Origin: Deltaproteobacteria bacterium
GTDB taxonomy: Bacteria; Myxococcota; Kuafuiibacteriia; Kuafuiibacteriales; Kuafuiibacteriaceae
Length of the DNA: 64,000 nucleotides
Direction: 5' to 3'
Assembly: GCA_016703535.1 (NCBI GenBank)
Contig: JADJBV010000001.1
Coordinates: forward strand, 3,710,001 to 3,774,000
Shown: piece after piece, positions 55,871 through 64,000 of the stretch
Position numbering within the stretch: the stretch's first letter is position 1
Layout: the number at the start of each line of letters is the position of its first letter
Translations under genes and position numbers: made by a program
The notes under the pieces: model-generated
Told to the model about the DNA's origin: nothing
Database searches by the model: none
What the model saw: the letters and a program-made list of their open reading frames with translations, nothing else

Positions 55871-57262
55871 TCTGAGGAGCCCGGCCAAGGCTTGGGCCAG
55901 CTCCTCCAGGCGCGCCGGGTTGGGTTCGGCGGCCGTCGCCTCTTGGGACAATCGCACGATCATCGGCTCCAACTTGGGCTTCAGCTCCGGGCGGAGTTCC
56001 CTCAGCGCCACCGCTTGGCGCAGGAGAAAAAAGGCCCTTTCGGTGGGCTCCTGGGGGCTCGGACCGGCGGGCGGGATCGGCACGGGCGAGGTGCGTCCCA
56101 GGGGTGGTGTTGGTGGAGGGGCCGGCGAAGGATCGGGGGCCAAGGGACGGCCCGCGGCTTGGGGCGTCGGCTCGGCGTGGGCCTCGGGGGCCGGCGTCGA
56201 GGCCGGGGCGGGCGGTGCAGGCGGCGCGGCTCGCCCTAAAAAGAAGGCGACCAAAGAGAGGAGCGCGGCGAAGCCCACCAAACTGGCGGTGCGGCGCCGA
56301 TTGGCCACCGCCGGCGGGACCCGGGTCTCGATCCGCAAAAGCGGCTGTTGTTTGCGCCCCGGATCGGTGGCGGTCGAAAGCGCCTCCTCCGAGTCCTCGA
56401 GGGGCGTCGGCGCCACCAGGGTGTCGAGGTCCGGATCCCGGGAAAAGTTGATGGCCTCGATGGCGGCGGCGACCTCGGCGGCTCGGCTGGGTCGGCTGCT
56501 CGGCTCACCGGCCAACAAGGACAACACGATCGCCTCGAGGCCGGTTTGGGTGGGGAGCGGCGGCGGCGGGCCCCGCAAGGCGCCCGCCTCGGCTTCACCG
56601 AAGGGCAACTTGCCCGAGAGGAGCTCGTAGCCGATGGCGCCGACGCCGTAGAGATCACTCCGCGGCGTCGCCGGGTCACCCAACATCAACTCGGGCGCCA
56701 AGTACCCGGGGCTCCCGACCCAACGCCCGGCGCCGGTCAAGGCGCTGCCCGGCGTACGCACCAAACCAAAGTCGATCAACTTGATGGTTTCGGTGTTGGC
56801 CTCCCGATCTTCGGCGACCATCACGTTGGCCGGCTTGAGATCCCGGTGCACCAGGCCCGCGTGGTGGGCCGCCTCCAAAGCCAAGAGCAGCTGCCGCAAG
56901 ATCCGAGCGACCCGGCGCGGGGGGAGCGGCGCCTGGGCGGCGATGATCCGATCCAGGCCCACCCCTTCGAGCCACTCCAACACCAAAAAGCCGTAGCCAT
57001 CCGGGGTGCGGCCCGCGTCCAAGATCTGCACGATGTTCGGGTGGCTGAGGGCCCGGACCGCCTTCGCCTCCCGGAGGAACCGCTCCTTGGCGGCGGGATC
57101 CGACTCCAGATCTTCCAGGATCAACTTCACCGCCCGAGGTTCACCGAGGGCTTGATGGACACCTCGATAAACCCGGGCCGTGCGGCCAGTGCCGGTGAAC
57201 TCCACCAGTTCGATCCCGTGGAGGACCTGACCTATCCAAGGATCGGCGTCGAGATCGGTCAT
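55865..57262 (-). CDS. Membrane-anchored Ser/Thr protein kinase
   Basis: This 465-residue protein starts at an ATG at 57262. Residues 15-270 form a kinase domain with Lys46 in RAVKLI, HRDLKPANVMV (Asp141), KLIDFGLVR (Asp164) and VGSPGYLAPEL. The glycine loop is degenerate (FTGTGRTARVYRG). One membrane helix, LVGFAALLSLVAFFLG, lies near residue 345. A Pro/Ala-rich extracytoplasmic stretch and a short C-terminal helical segment (RAFFLLRQAVALRELRPELK) follow. It fits PknB-like sensor kinases but has no PASTA domain. It is convergent with the Cys-rich lipoprotein gene. Confidence 0.88.
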   Translation of the reverse strand: MTDLDADPWIGQVLHGIELVEFTGTGRTARVYRGVHQALGEPRAVKLILEDLESDPAAKERFLREAKAVRALSHPNIVQILDAGRTPDGYGFLVLEWLEGVGLDRIIAAQAPLPPRRVARILRQLLLALEAAHHAGLVHRDLKPANVMVAEDREANTETIKLIDFGLVRTPGSALTGAGRWVGSPGYLAPELMLGDPATPRSDLYGVGAIGYELLSGKLPFGEAEAGALRGPPPPLPTQTGLEAIVLSLLAGEPSSRPSRAAEVAAAIEAINFSRDPDLDTLVAPTPLEDSEEALSTATDPGRKQQPLLRIETRVPPAVANRRRTASLVGFAALLSLVAFFLGRAAPPAPPAPASTPAPEAHAEPTPQAAGRPLAPDPSPAPPPTPPLGRTSPVPIPPAGPSPQEPTERAFFLLRQAVALRELRPELKPKLEPMIVRLSQEATAAEPNPARLEELAQALAGLLRS

Positions 57263-57312
57263 CGGCCCGCCGCCGCTGCGGCAGGAGCCTGAAGTATGGC
57301 CGAAGAACGAGG

Positions 57313-58002
57313 TTAGAGGGAGGCCTGGGCCAAGGCGCGGGCCCGATCCGGCGCGTTCGAGTGGGTGCCCGTCAGATCCGCCAGCCGGGGCGCGACCTCG
57401 GGATCCTCGAGGGCAAACTCGACGCCAAAACCTTTTTGGTCTTCGCTGTCGGCCACGTAGGTGACCCGACCTCGCAGCTCGATGGTGCGACCGGCGACGC
57501 CGATGGCCATGGTGATCGGCGTGCCTTCGGCCAAGGGTTCGTCGGTGACCAAATAGGCGCCGGCCTGCGAAAGGGCGACCAGGGATCCTTTGCCGCGACG
57601 GGCGCCTTCGGTCGGCCAAAACCAGGTGCCGATCCCGCCGAACTGTCGGGCGTAACGCCGCTGCAGCCGGAGGGTCGGGAAAAGCAGGCCCTCGATCATG
57701 AACGCGAGCTCCAGCAGGGAAGACTCGCTGTCGGCGACCCGAGCCGCGCCGGCTTCGAGGAAAGCTCGGCGCTCCGAGTCCCGGAGCCGCCGGGGCACGA
57801 CGACCAAGATCGGCGCCAGCCCACGATGGGTGGACAACAAATCGGGGGATTCGGCCTCGAGGAGCACCAGGTCGGCCTCGTCTTGTCGGGGGCCGGCGAC
57901 GGTGTGGCCCAGGGCTTCAGCCAGGCCTCCCACCACGTCTGCCACGGTGCCGCCGCGTAGGCTGATGCACCTCCGTGTGAGCAAGTTCCCCCCAGCGCTC
58001 AT
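57313..58002 (-). CDS. PilZ-like domain protein with N-terminal receiver-like region
   Basis: This 229-residue protein starts at an ATG at 58002. A GTG at 58020 would give 235 residues. Residues 1-110 look like a degenerate receiver or alpha/beta domain (ADLVLLEAESPDLLS; PILVVVPRRLRDSERR). Residues 125-215 resemble PilZ: GSLVALSQAGAYLVTDEPL, ITMAIGVAGRTIELRGRVTYV and GFGVEFALEDPEV. The RxxxR c-di-GMP-binding start is not clear, so binding is uncertain. PilZ proteins affect motility, pili and envelope traits. It is divergent from the Gld-like ABC operon. Confidence 0.65.
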   Translation of the reverse strand: MSAGGNLLTRRCISLRGGTVADVVGGLAEALGHTVAGPRQDEADLVLLEAESPDLLSTHRGLAPILVVVPRRLRDSERRAFLEAGAARVADSESSLLELAFMIEGLLFPTLRLQRRYARQFGGIGTWFWPTEGARRGKGSLVALSQAGAYLVTDEPLAEGTPITMAIGVAGRTIELRGRVTYVADSEDQKGFGVEFALEDPEVAPRLADLTGTHSNAPDRARALAQASL

Positions 58003-58112
58003 GGTGCGGTGGCATAACACATCGGGGTTCGCTTGACAGAGATCTCTTGAGCGCCCTAAGTGCTCTGCCCAGCTGCGCTACGCCGCACTGCGGCGACGCC
58101 GGGCCAAACACG

Positions 58113-58829
58113 ATGATCGAGGTCGAGGGGCTGACCAAACGCTACCGGGACCATGTCGCCGTCGAAGGCCTGAGCTTCAAGGTCAACAAGGGCGAGATCG
58201 TCGGCTTTTTGGGGCCCAACGGCGCGGGCAAGTCGACCACCATGCGGATCTTGACCGGCTCCATGCCGGCCACCGCGGGCCGGGCCCTGATCGGCGGCAT
58301 CGACGTCTTCGAGGACCCCTTGGCCGTGAAGCGGCGCGTCGGTTACCTCCCGGAAATCCCGCCGGTCTACCTGGACATGAGCGTCACCGGTTACCTGGCC
58401 TTCGTCGCCCGACTCAAAGGCGTCAAGGGTGGGAGCGTGAAGGCCGAGGTGGAGCGAGTGGCCACCTTGGCGGGCGTCGACCACATCTTGCCGCGGCTGA
58501 TCCGCAACATCTCCAAAGGGTACCGGCAGCGGGTCGGGATCGCCCAAGCGTTGATCAACGATCCCGAGGTTTTGATCTTGGACGAACCCACCGTGGGCCT
58601 GGACCCGATCCAGATCGAGCAGGTGCGGAAGTTGATCACCGATCTCGGCCAAAGCGGTCGCCACACCATCATCTTGTCGACCCACATCTTGGGTGAGGTC
58701 CGGGCCACCTGCGAGCGCATCGTGATGATCGCCCGGGGGCACATCGTGGCCGACGCCAAGCTCAAGGAGCTGGAGACCACCCACGGCACGCCCCTCGAGC
58801 AGATCTTCACCAAGCTGGCGGTGGCCTAG
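58113..58829 (+). CDS. ABC transporter ATPase (Gld/NosF-like)
   Basis: This 238-residue protein has its ATG at 58113. Motifs are Walker A GPNGAGKST, NISKGYRQRVGIAQALIND (signature in the form SKGYRQR), Walker B VLILDEPTVGLDP and switch His in STHIL. SKGYRQR replaces the usual SGGQ-type signature, as in the ABC-2 ATPases of gliding/gas-vesicle-type export (GldA-like). It is the first of four tightly coupled genes (ATPase, permease, GldG-like, DUF4340-like). Confidence 0.93.
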   Translation: MIEVEGLTKRYRDHVAVEGLSFKVNKGEIVGFLGPNGAGKSTTMRILTGSMPATAGRALIGGIDVFEDPLAVKRRVGYLPEIPPVYLDMSVTGYLAFVARLKGVKGGSVKAEVERVATLAGVDHILPRLIRNISKGYRQRVGIAQALINDPEVLILDEPTVGLDPIQIEQVRKLITDLGQSGRHTIILSTHILGEVRATCERIVMIARGHIVADAKLKELETTHGTPLEQIFTKLAVA

Positions 58830-58838
58830 GGCAAAGCG

Positions 58839-59633
58839 ATGCGAAACGTCATCACCATCGCCCGCAAGGAGCTGTCGATCTACTTCACCACGGTGATCGG
58901 CTACGCCTGCTTCGGCTCCTTCGCCTTCATCATGGGCCTCTTGTTCGTCACCACGGTGAACAAGTACCAACAATATACTCAGTATTATCTGAGCCAGTCC
59001 CAACCCCAACTGCTCGAGCAGCTCAACTTCAACGAGGGGATCATCAGCCCCATGTTGTCGACCGGGTTGTGGATGTTCCTCTTCTACGTGCCGTTCTTGA
59101 CCATGCGGCTCTTCGCCGAAGAGAAGTCGAGCCGGACCTTCGAGCTGTTGTTGTCGGCGCCGATCACCTCCTTCGAGATGGTCTTGGGCAAGTTCTTCGG
59201 CGTGGGTTTTGTGGTGTTGGTGTTGTCGTTGATCCCGCTGGCCTTCCCGCTGATCCTGCACCTCTACGGCACCACCTCGGGCGGCGGCAGCCCGGTCGAG
59301 TGGTTGCCGGTGGTCTCGGGCACCTTGACCATGTTGGCGGTGGGGCTCTGCTTCTCCTCCTTTGGCCTGTTCATCTCGTCCTTGACCGAGTCCCAGATCG
59401 TGGCGGCGTTGCTCACCTTCGCGGTGTTGTTGTTGGCGTTTTTGTTGCCGCTGATCGCCGGCCGGGTCGAGGGCGACTGGCAACAGGTGGTCGAGTACCT
59501 GACGCCCATGAGCCACATCACCCGGGGCCTGCAGGGGCGCGTGTTTTTGTCGGACCTGGTCTACTTCTTCAGCACCACCTTGACGGCGTTGTTCTTCACG
59601 CTGCGGGTGGTCGAGTCCCATCGGTGGCGTTGA
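58839..59633 (+). CDS. ABC-2 type permease (GldF-like)
   Basis: This 264-residue protein starts 9 bases after the ATPase stop. Six hydrophobic helices are apparent. KELSIYFTTVIGYACFGSFA opens the chain, followed by the conserved MRLFAEEKSSRTFELLLSAP loop of ABC-2/GldF permeases. VLGKFFGVGFVVLVLSLIP and YLTPMSHITRGL come later. GldF homologues act with GldG and GldA in gliding/spreading in Bacteroidetes and are present in Myxococcota. The substrate is unknown. Confidence 0.88.
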   Translation: MRNVITIARKELSIYFTTVIGYACFGSFAFIMGLLFVTTVNKYQQYTQYYLSQSQPQLLEQLNFNEGIISPMLSTGLWMFLFYVPFLTMRLFAEEKSSRTFELLLSAPITSFEMVLGKFFGVGFVVLVLSLIPLAFPLILHLYGTTSGGGSPVEWLPVVSGTLTMLAVGLCFSSFGLFISSLTESQIVAALLTFAVLLLAFLLPLIAGRVEGDWQQVVEYLTPMSHITRGLQGRVFLSDLVYFFSTTLTALFFTLRVVESHRWR

Positions 59634-61252
59634 TGAGCCAAGATCCCACCCCCACCAAAAGCCCGGCCCGTTCGGCCGAAGGTGCACTCAAAGAGGGCTC
59701 CGCGCTCGCGACCGTCGGCTTGGTCGCGGGGGTGGTTGGCCTGACCGCGGTGATCTTCGGCGTGGTGCTCTACGCGCTGGATCCCCAGATGGCGACGGTG
59801 GCCCTGGGCAACATCGGCTTCGGGATCGCCGGCATCGCCCTCTACGTGGTGACCAACTGGAAGAGCGTGACCCGAGCCGCGGCCGGGCGCTCCACCACCT
59901 TGGTGATCTTGGAGGTGGTGATCGGGGTCGGCCTCTTGGCGGCGATGGCCACCGCCAACTACTTTTCGGTCCAGAACCCCAAGGAGTGGGACCTGACCAA
60001 AGACGGGCTCTACAGCCTCCACGAGCAGTCGGTGTTGGTCGCAAAGGGGCTGAAGCAGAAGGTCACCGTCTACGGATTTTTCCGCTCCAGCGAGCCGGCC
60101 CGGGCCACCTTGACCCAGGCGATCAGCCTCTACCGCAACCACACCGATCAGCTCGAGTTGGTGTTCATCAACCCCGACGCGCCGCCGCCGGAGCTGGAGA
60201 CGCGCTTCGATCTGAAGGCCAACAGCCCACGGATCGTGGTCGCCGCCGGCAACGGCCGCTTCGCCAAGCTGAAGACGCCGACCGAAGAGGCCATGACCAA
60301 CGCGCTCCTCAAGGTGGCCGAACGCCCGGCCCGAACCGTGCGGGCCTTGGGCGGCCACGGTGAACCTTCGATCGCGGACCTCGAGGCCGAGACCTCGTTT
60401 GCGGTGGCGGCCTCTTCCCTGCGCAACGAAGGTTATCAGGTCGATCCCGTCTCGTTGATCGATCAGGATCGGGTGCCCGAGGGGACCTCTTTGTTGTGGG
60501 TCGCTGGGCCCCAAAGCCCGCTCTTCGCCAACGAGGTGGCCGCCCTTCGGAACTTCTTGGAGCGGGGCGGTCGGGCGGTGATCTTGGTGGAGCCCGGCGT
60601 CGACTCGGGCCTCGCGGGCCTGCTCGCCGACTACGGCGTGACCTTGGGCGACGACCTGGTCATCGAGCCCAACCCCGCGGCTCGGGCCCAAGGTTTTGGG
60701 CCGGACGTGCCGGTGGTGCAGAACTTCGAGCCGCACCCGATCACCAACTTGCTGCGCAACAACGCCGCCCTCTTCTTCCGGGCCCGCAGCCTGTTGCCGA
60801 AGGCCGGTCAACCCAACCTGGAGGTCGTGACCTTGGTCCAGACCGGGCCCACCAGCTGGGCCGAAAGTGCCTACCGAGAAGAGGGTGAGCCGGCTCGGGA
60901 TGAAAACGACGTGCCCGGCCCGGTGCCGATCGCGGTGGCGATCACTCAAAAGACCTCGACCCACCCAGAGAAGCTCAGCGACGAAGCTCGCCTGGTGGTG
61001 TTCGGTGACCAACACTTCGCCAGCGCCCGTTACGCGCCGATGGGCGTCAACGGCGACCTGTTCTTGAACGCGGTCAACTGGGCCGCCGGCGAAGAAGATC
61101 GGATCACCATCCGCCCCCGATCCAACGTGGGTGATCGCTTGCCCCTGACCGAATCCCAACAACAAGGCATCGTCTTCTTTTCGGTCAACCTGTTGCCGCT
61201 CCTGATCACCGGCTTCGGCTTTTCGGTCTGGGCCGTGCGCCGGAAAAAGTAA
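59633..61252 (+). CDS. GldG-like ABC transporter auxiliary protein
   Basis: This 539-residue protein's ATG overlaps the permease stop by one base (TGATG). Three N-terminal helices span about residues 24-48, 55-70 and 85-105. The large periplasmic part begins at WDLTKDGLYSLHEQSV, the start of the ABC_transp_aux (GldG) domain. KVTVYGFFRSSEPAR and VRALGGHGEPSIADLE are further conserved strands. A C-terminal helix, NLLPLLITGFGFSVWAVRRKK, anchors the end. It probably links the ABC permease to an envelope substrate. Confidence 0.85.
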   Translation: MSQDPTPTKSPARSAEGALKEGSALATVGLVAGVVGLTAVIFGVVLYALDPQMATVALGNIGFGIAGIALYVVTNWKSVTRAAAGRSTTLVILEVVIGVGLLAAMATANYFSVQNPKEWDLTKDGLYSLHEQSVLVAKGLKQKVTVYGFFRSSEPARATLTQAISLYRNHTDQLELVFINPDAPPPELETRFDLKANSPRIVVAAGNGRFAKLKTPTEEAMTNALLKVAERPARTVRALGGHGEPSIADLEAETSFAVAASSLRNEGYQVDPVSLIDQDRVPEGTSLLWVAGPQSPLFANEVAALRNFLERGGRAVILVEPGVDSGLAGLLADYGVTLGDDLVIEPNPAARAQGFGPDVPVVQNFEPHPITNLLRNNAALFFRARSLLPKAGQPNLEVVTLVQTGPTSWAESAYREEGEPARDENDVPGPVPIAVAITQKTSTHPEKLSDEARLVVFGDQHFASARYAPMGVNGDLFLNAVNWAAGEEDRITIRPRSNVGDRLPLTESQQQGIVFFSVNLLPLLITGFGFSVWAVRRKK

Positions 61253-62628
61253 TGAACCGAGTCCAGAAGAACCTGCTCTTGGCGGTGGGCTTTTTGGCGA
61301 TCGGCGGCGGGGCTGGCGTCTACACGCTGGTGGCGAAGGTCAAGACCCCCGAAGAGCGGATGACGGAACAGGCCAACGCCCAGCGCTTCTTTCGGTTCGG
61401 TCGGGTCGACGTGGTCCAAGGGGAACTTTACGCCAAGACGGCCACCATCACCTTCGCCCGGGCCGAAAACGGCTGGAGGTTGAAGAGCCCGATCGACTGG
61501 CCCGCCGACCAGGAGAGCATCGAGGCGATGTTGGATCGGATGACGGCGCTCCGGATCGATCCGGTGATCACCGAAGACGCGGGCCCCGAAGACTTGCGCA
61601 ACTCGGGCCTCGATCGTCCGCCGGTGCGGGTTTCGGTGCAGCTCAAGGATGGCAGCCAGAAGACCTTGTCGTTGGGGCGGCTCAACACCATGAGCGGCAA
61701 GTACCCGGCCACCGATCAAGATCAAAAACGGATCGGCCTGACCCGAGATGACAGCTACTGGGCCTTCAACCGCAGCGCCTTTGAGCTGCGGCAAAAGCGC
61801 CTGATCCCGGTGGCCAACTCCGCCATCACCCAGGTGCAGCTCGAGGGAGCGGTGCCGCTGCAGTTGAGCCGGGGTGAACAAGGGTGGCGGATCGGCGACG
61901 AACAAGCGGACTCGGGCCTGACCGAACTGTTCTTGACCCAACTGACGGTGCACCTGAAGGCCGAGCGCTTTTTGACCGACACCTTCCGCCCCGAGGAGGC
62001 GGCGCAGTTTGGGCTGGATCGGCCGCTGACCAAGTTGACGGTGGTGGCCGGGGATCGAAGGTTCGAGCTGCACTTCGCGAACTTCCAGGAGACCGGCGCC
62101 CCAGACGGCACCTTGGTCGCTTGGCCGGTGGGTTCGAAGACCGTCGCGGCGGTGGCCAACGGCCTCCGAGAGGCCCTGAACCAAACCCCCGAGACCCTCC
62201 GTGACCGCCTGATCGCCCGCTACGATCCGGCCAAGGCCAACCGGCTGGAGCTCCAGGTCGGCGCCGCGGCACCCTTCGCGGCGGTGCGCCTGCCGGATGG
62301 GCGTTGGGTGATCGACGAGCCGGCCCAACGCCCGACCAAAACCTTCGTCATCAACGCCTTGATCAACGGCTACTCGGGGGTCCGGGCCAACGGCGTGGTG
62401 AGCGTCCAGGCCTCGCCGAAAGAGCTGGAGCAGTGGAAGTTGGAGCCTTGGGCCTGGCGGGTGGTGGTCAAGGACCAGGCCGGCGCCACCTTGGCCGACG
62501 TCCGGCTCGGCGACTACCTCGGCGACACCGAACTTTACGCCAAGAGCGCCGAAGGACGCCGGGTCTACCGGGTCTCGGACAACAAGGCGAAGGTCATCCC
62601 CGCCACCGTGGATGGCCTGGTCGAGTGA
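61252..62628 (+). CDS. DUF4340-like periplasmic protein of the Gld-like operon
   Basis: This 458-residue protein's ATG overlaps the previous stop (TAATG). One N-terminal helix, NLLLAVGFLAIGGGAGVYTLV, anchors a periplasmic region. Two or three repeats of a DUF4340 fold can be picked out: ATITFARAENGWRLKSP, QLQLSRGEQGWRIGDEQ and AAVRLPDGRWVIDEPAQ. Each ends in a short hydrophobic strand with TRP. DUF4340 genes commonly follow gldG homologues, so the product is likely a partner of that complex. Confidence 0.82.
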   Translation: MNRVQKNLLLAVGFLAIGGGAGVYTLVAKVKTPEERMTEQANAQRFFRFGRVDVVQGELYAKTATITFARAENGWRLKSPIDWPADQESIEAMLDRMTALRIDPVITEDAGPEDLRNSGLDRPPVRVSVQLKDGSQKTLSLGRLNTMSGKYPATDQDQKRIGLTRDDSYWAFNRSAFELRQKRLIPVANSAITQVQLEGAVPLQLSRGEQGWRIGDEQADSGLTELFLTQLTVHLKAERFLTDTFRPEEAAQFGLDRPLTKLTVVAGDRRFELHFANFQETGAPDGTLVAWPVGSKTVAAVANGLREALNQTPETLRDRLIARYDPAKANRLELQVGAAAPFAAVRLPDGRWVIDEPAQRPTKTFVINALINGYSGVRANGVVSVQASPKELEQWKLEPWAWRVVVKDQAGATLADVRLGDYLGDTELYAKSAEGRRVYRVSDNKAKVIPATVDGLVE

Positions 62629-62719
62629 CTCGGGCGGACCGAGTGCGGAAACAAACTACCTAAAACCACATCCGCGCCCTGGCCAGGCCAAGGTGCGGAG
62701 TGTTACCCAGTCTGACGGC

Positions 62720-64000
62720 GTGTCCGGGTCACGGCCAACTCCTGCCGACGAAAACCTCCCCGCCGAGGTCGGTGAGGTCATTGGGGGGTACCGCCTGGAT
62801 GGGGTGATCGGCCATGGTGGCATGGGGTGTGTCTATTCAGGCACCCACGTTCGCCTGGGGCGTAAGGCCGCGATCAAAGTGTTGAAGAAGGCGTACGCCG
62901 CCGACACCGAATACGTGGCCCGCTTCTTCGACGAGGCCCGGGTGGTCAACGCCATCCGACACCCGAACATCATCGACATCTTCGACTTCCTCGAGAGCGA
63001 AAGCCCGCTGCGGGTCGCGTGCATCATGGAGCTCCTCGAGGGCCCGACCCTCCGGGAGTTGATGAAGCGACAGGGCCTGACGCCGCTCCAGTCGGTGAAC
63101 CTGACGCTGCAGATGGCCGACGCCTTGCGCAAGGTGCACGAGATCTCGGTGGTGCACCGGGATCTCAAGCCCGACAACTTGGTGATCATCGGTGATCCGA
63201 GCACCGATCTGTCCCGGGTCCCCAGCCTGAAGGTCTTGGACTTCGGCATCGCCAAAGTCCAGGTTACTGGCGCCGAACGCACCACCCCGGGCCTGGTGTT
63301 GGGCACGCCGGCCTATATGTCGCCCGAACAGGTCAGCGGTCAGAAGGTCTCTTCGGCCTCGGACGTGTACTCCTTGGCGGCGGTCTTCTACGAGATGTTG
63401 GCGGGCAAACGCCTGTTCCTCGGCGAACCGATGGCGATCTTCCGCCAAAAGTTGATGGGCGAGATCCCGCCGATCGAGTTGCCCATGGGTGTGCCCGGCA
63501 TGGAGCGGGCCGGGGCCCTGATCCGCGGGTGTGTGGCCTTCGAGAAGGAGCGGCGCCTGACCTTGCCGGCGATCGAGGTGGAGCTGCGGGAGATCGTGGC
63601 CGATCTCGAGCGGCCCAGCCGAAGCCGCGACACCCGGGCCGAGCTGCGGAGCCGAGCCCCCACCGCCACCGCCGTCGATCTGGGCCAAACCCAAGCGATG
63701 CCGACGCCCCCGCCGATGACCGGCGCCGCGCCGGCCGACACCGTCGCGACCTTCCAAGGGGATCTGGTGACCAACCCCAGCAAGGTCCGGATCGCGCCGT
63801 GGCTGGTGGCCGCGGTGATCTTGGCCGTCGGCGCCGGGACGGCCTTGGGCCTGAAGTTGACCCAGGCTCAAGAGAAGGTGGTGGTCGAGGCCATCCCTCA
63901 GGCCCCGCCGCCGGCGCCGCCGCGCCCCACCGGGCGTTCGTTGGCTCCGAGCGAAGGTGAACTCGAAGCGCCGGAGCCCACCTTGGCCGCGCCGCCGGCC
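62720..64000 (+). CDS. Ser/Thr protein kinase with C-terminal membrane helix, cut by window edge
   Basis: The frame is open from a GTG at 62720 to the window edge (427 residues); a GTG at 62693 is an alternative. Residues 25-290 are a Hanks kinase with VIGHGGMGCVYSG, Lys53 in AAIKVLKK, HRDLKPDNLVI, LDFGIAKVQ and GTPAYMSPEQ. A Pro/Thr-rich linker leads to one helix at residues 361-380 (WLVAAVILAVGAGTALGLKL). A low-complexity Pro/Ala extracytoplasmic start follows. The extracellular sensor domain is missing. It closes the right end, shortly after the Gld-like operon. Confidence 0.85.
   Translation, partial: MSGSRPTPADENLPAEVGEVIGGYRLDGVIGHGGMGCVYSGTHVRLGRKAAIKVLKKAYAADTEYVARFFDEARVVNAIRHPNIIDIFDFLESESPLRVACIMELLEGPTLRELMKRQGLTPLQSVNLTLQMADALRKVHEISVVHRDLKPDNLVIIGDPSTDLSRVPSLKVLDFGIAKVQVTGAERTTPGLVLGTPAYMSPEQVSGQKVSSASDVYSLAAVFYEMLAGKRLFLGEPMAIFRQKLMGEIPPIELPMGVPGMERAGALIRGCVAFEKERRLTLPAIEVELREIVADLERPSRSRDTRAELRSRAPTATAVDLGQTQAMPTPPPMTGAAPADTVATFQGDLVTNPSKVRIAPWLVAAVILAVGAGTALGLKLTQAQEKVVVEAIPQAPPPAPPRPTGRSLAPSEGELEAPEPTLAAPPA

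Noticed and set aside
58001..58090. A complete tRNA gene on the minus strand
   Set aside because: The acceptor and T-arm cannot be paired with the good D-arm and no GGTTCGA appears at the right distance; only the 5' half is tRNA-like.

Overview
The window is about two-thirds G+C and is packed with genes, many of them stop/start-overlapping (ATGA, GTGA, TGATG, TAATG). Its content points to a Gram-negative, probably predatory or soil/aquatic Myxococcota-like (former deltaproteobacterial) genome. It has three Hanks-type Ser/Thr kinases, a sigma-54 activator, a PilY1-like pilus protein, a Gld-like ABC operon, and many lipobox proteins with Asp/Gly-rich or Cys-rich linkers. No rRNA gene, intact tRNA gene, phage or CRISPR array was found. 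Several single-base frameshifts and an 83-base poly-G tract show that this is a draft-quality sequence, so broken genes here may be assembly errors rather than true pseudogenes.

Layout, left part. A PilY1/vWA protein runs off the left edge (minus), followed by a proline-rich membrane-anchored protein and a GHL10-type glycoside hydrolase-like lipoprotein (minus). A plus-strand run carries an NAD-dependent epimerase, a YghO-like GNAT protein, a Nudix-metallo-beta-lactamase fusion, an ion antiporter-like protein and a 510-residue unknown. An M48 protease and an OPA-family MFS transporter lie on the minus strand.

The most notable locus is at 13.7-17.2 kb. An RtcR-type regulator (CARF-like sensor, sigma-54 AAA+ domain, Fis helix-turn-helix) is divergent from an operon encoding the RNA ligase RtcB and the release-factor homologue PrfH. 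A perfect 14-bp inverted repeat and extra half-sites lie between them. This is a ribosome/RNA damage repair-and-rescue module under its own inducible control.

Middle part. A c-type cytochrome operon (17.4-22 kb) encodes a duplicated di-heme oxidoreductase with a frameshift, a five-heme cytochrome and a propeller lipoprotein. It ends in poly-G and a frameshifted fragment of a copper type II monooxygenase, which looks like a bad contig join. Then comes a TetR-controlled tripartite exporter (tetR-tolC-permease-ATPase-HlyD; DevBCA-like) with a palindromic operator on the tetR start codon. This is followed by a P-type ATPase, small membrane and lipoproteins, and the fadI-fadJ beta-oxidation pair.

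Right part. Two secreted/lipoprotein unknowns are followed by a DoxX/LysR divergent pair, a eukaryote-type hexokinase, an unknown protein, a possible caspase-like protein and a giant kinase-AAA-TPR signalling protein. A 180-bp near-perfect palindrome resembling a MITE sits in front of the giant kinase gene. Further on are a TPR-like protein, an outer-membrane-like protein, a frameshifted DHH phosphoesterase overlapping a cysteine desulfurase, a frameshifted Cys-rich lipoprotein, a second kinase, a PilZ-like protein and a four-gene Gld-like ABC export operon. A third kinase runs off the right edge.
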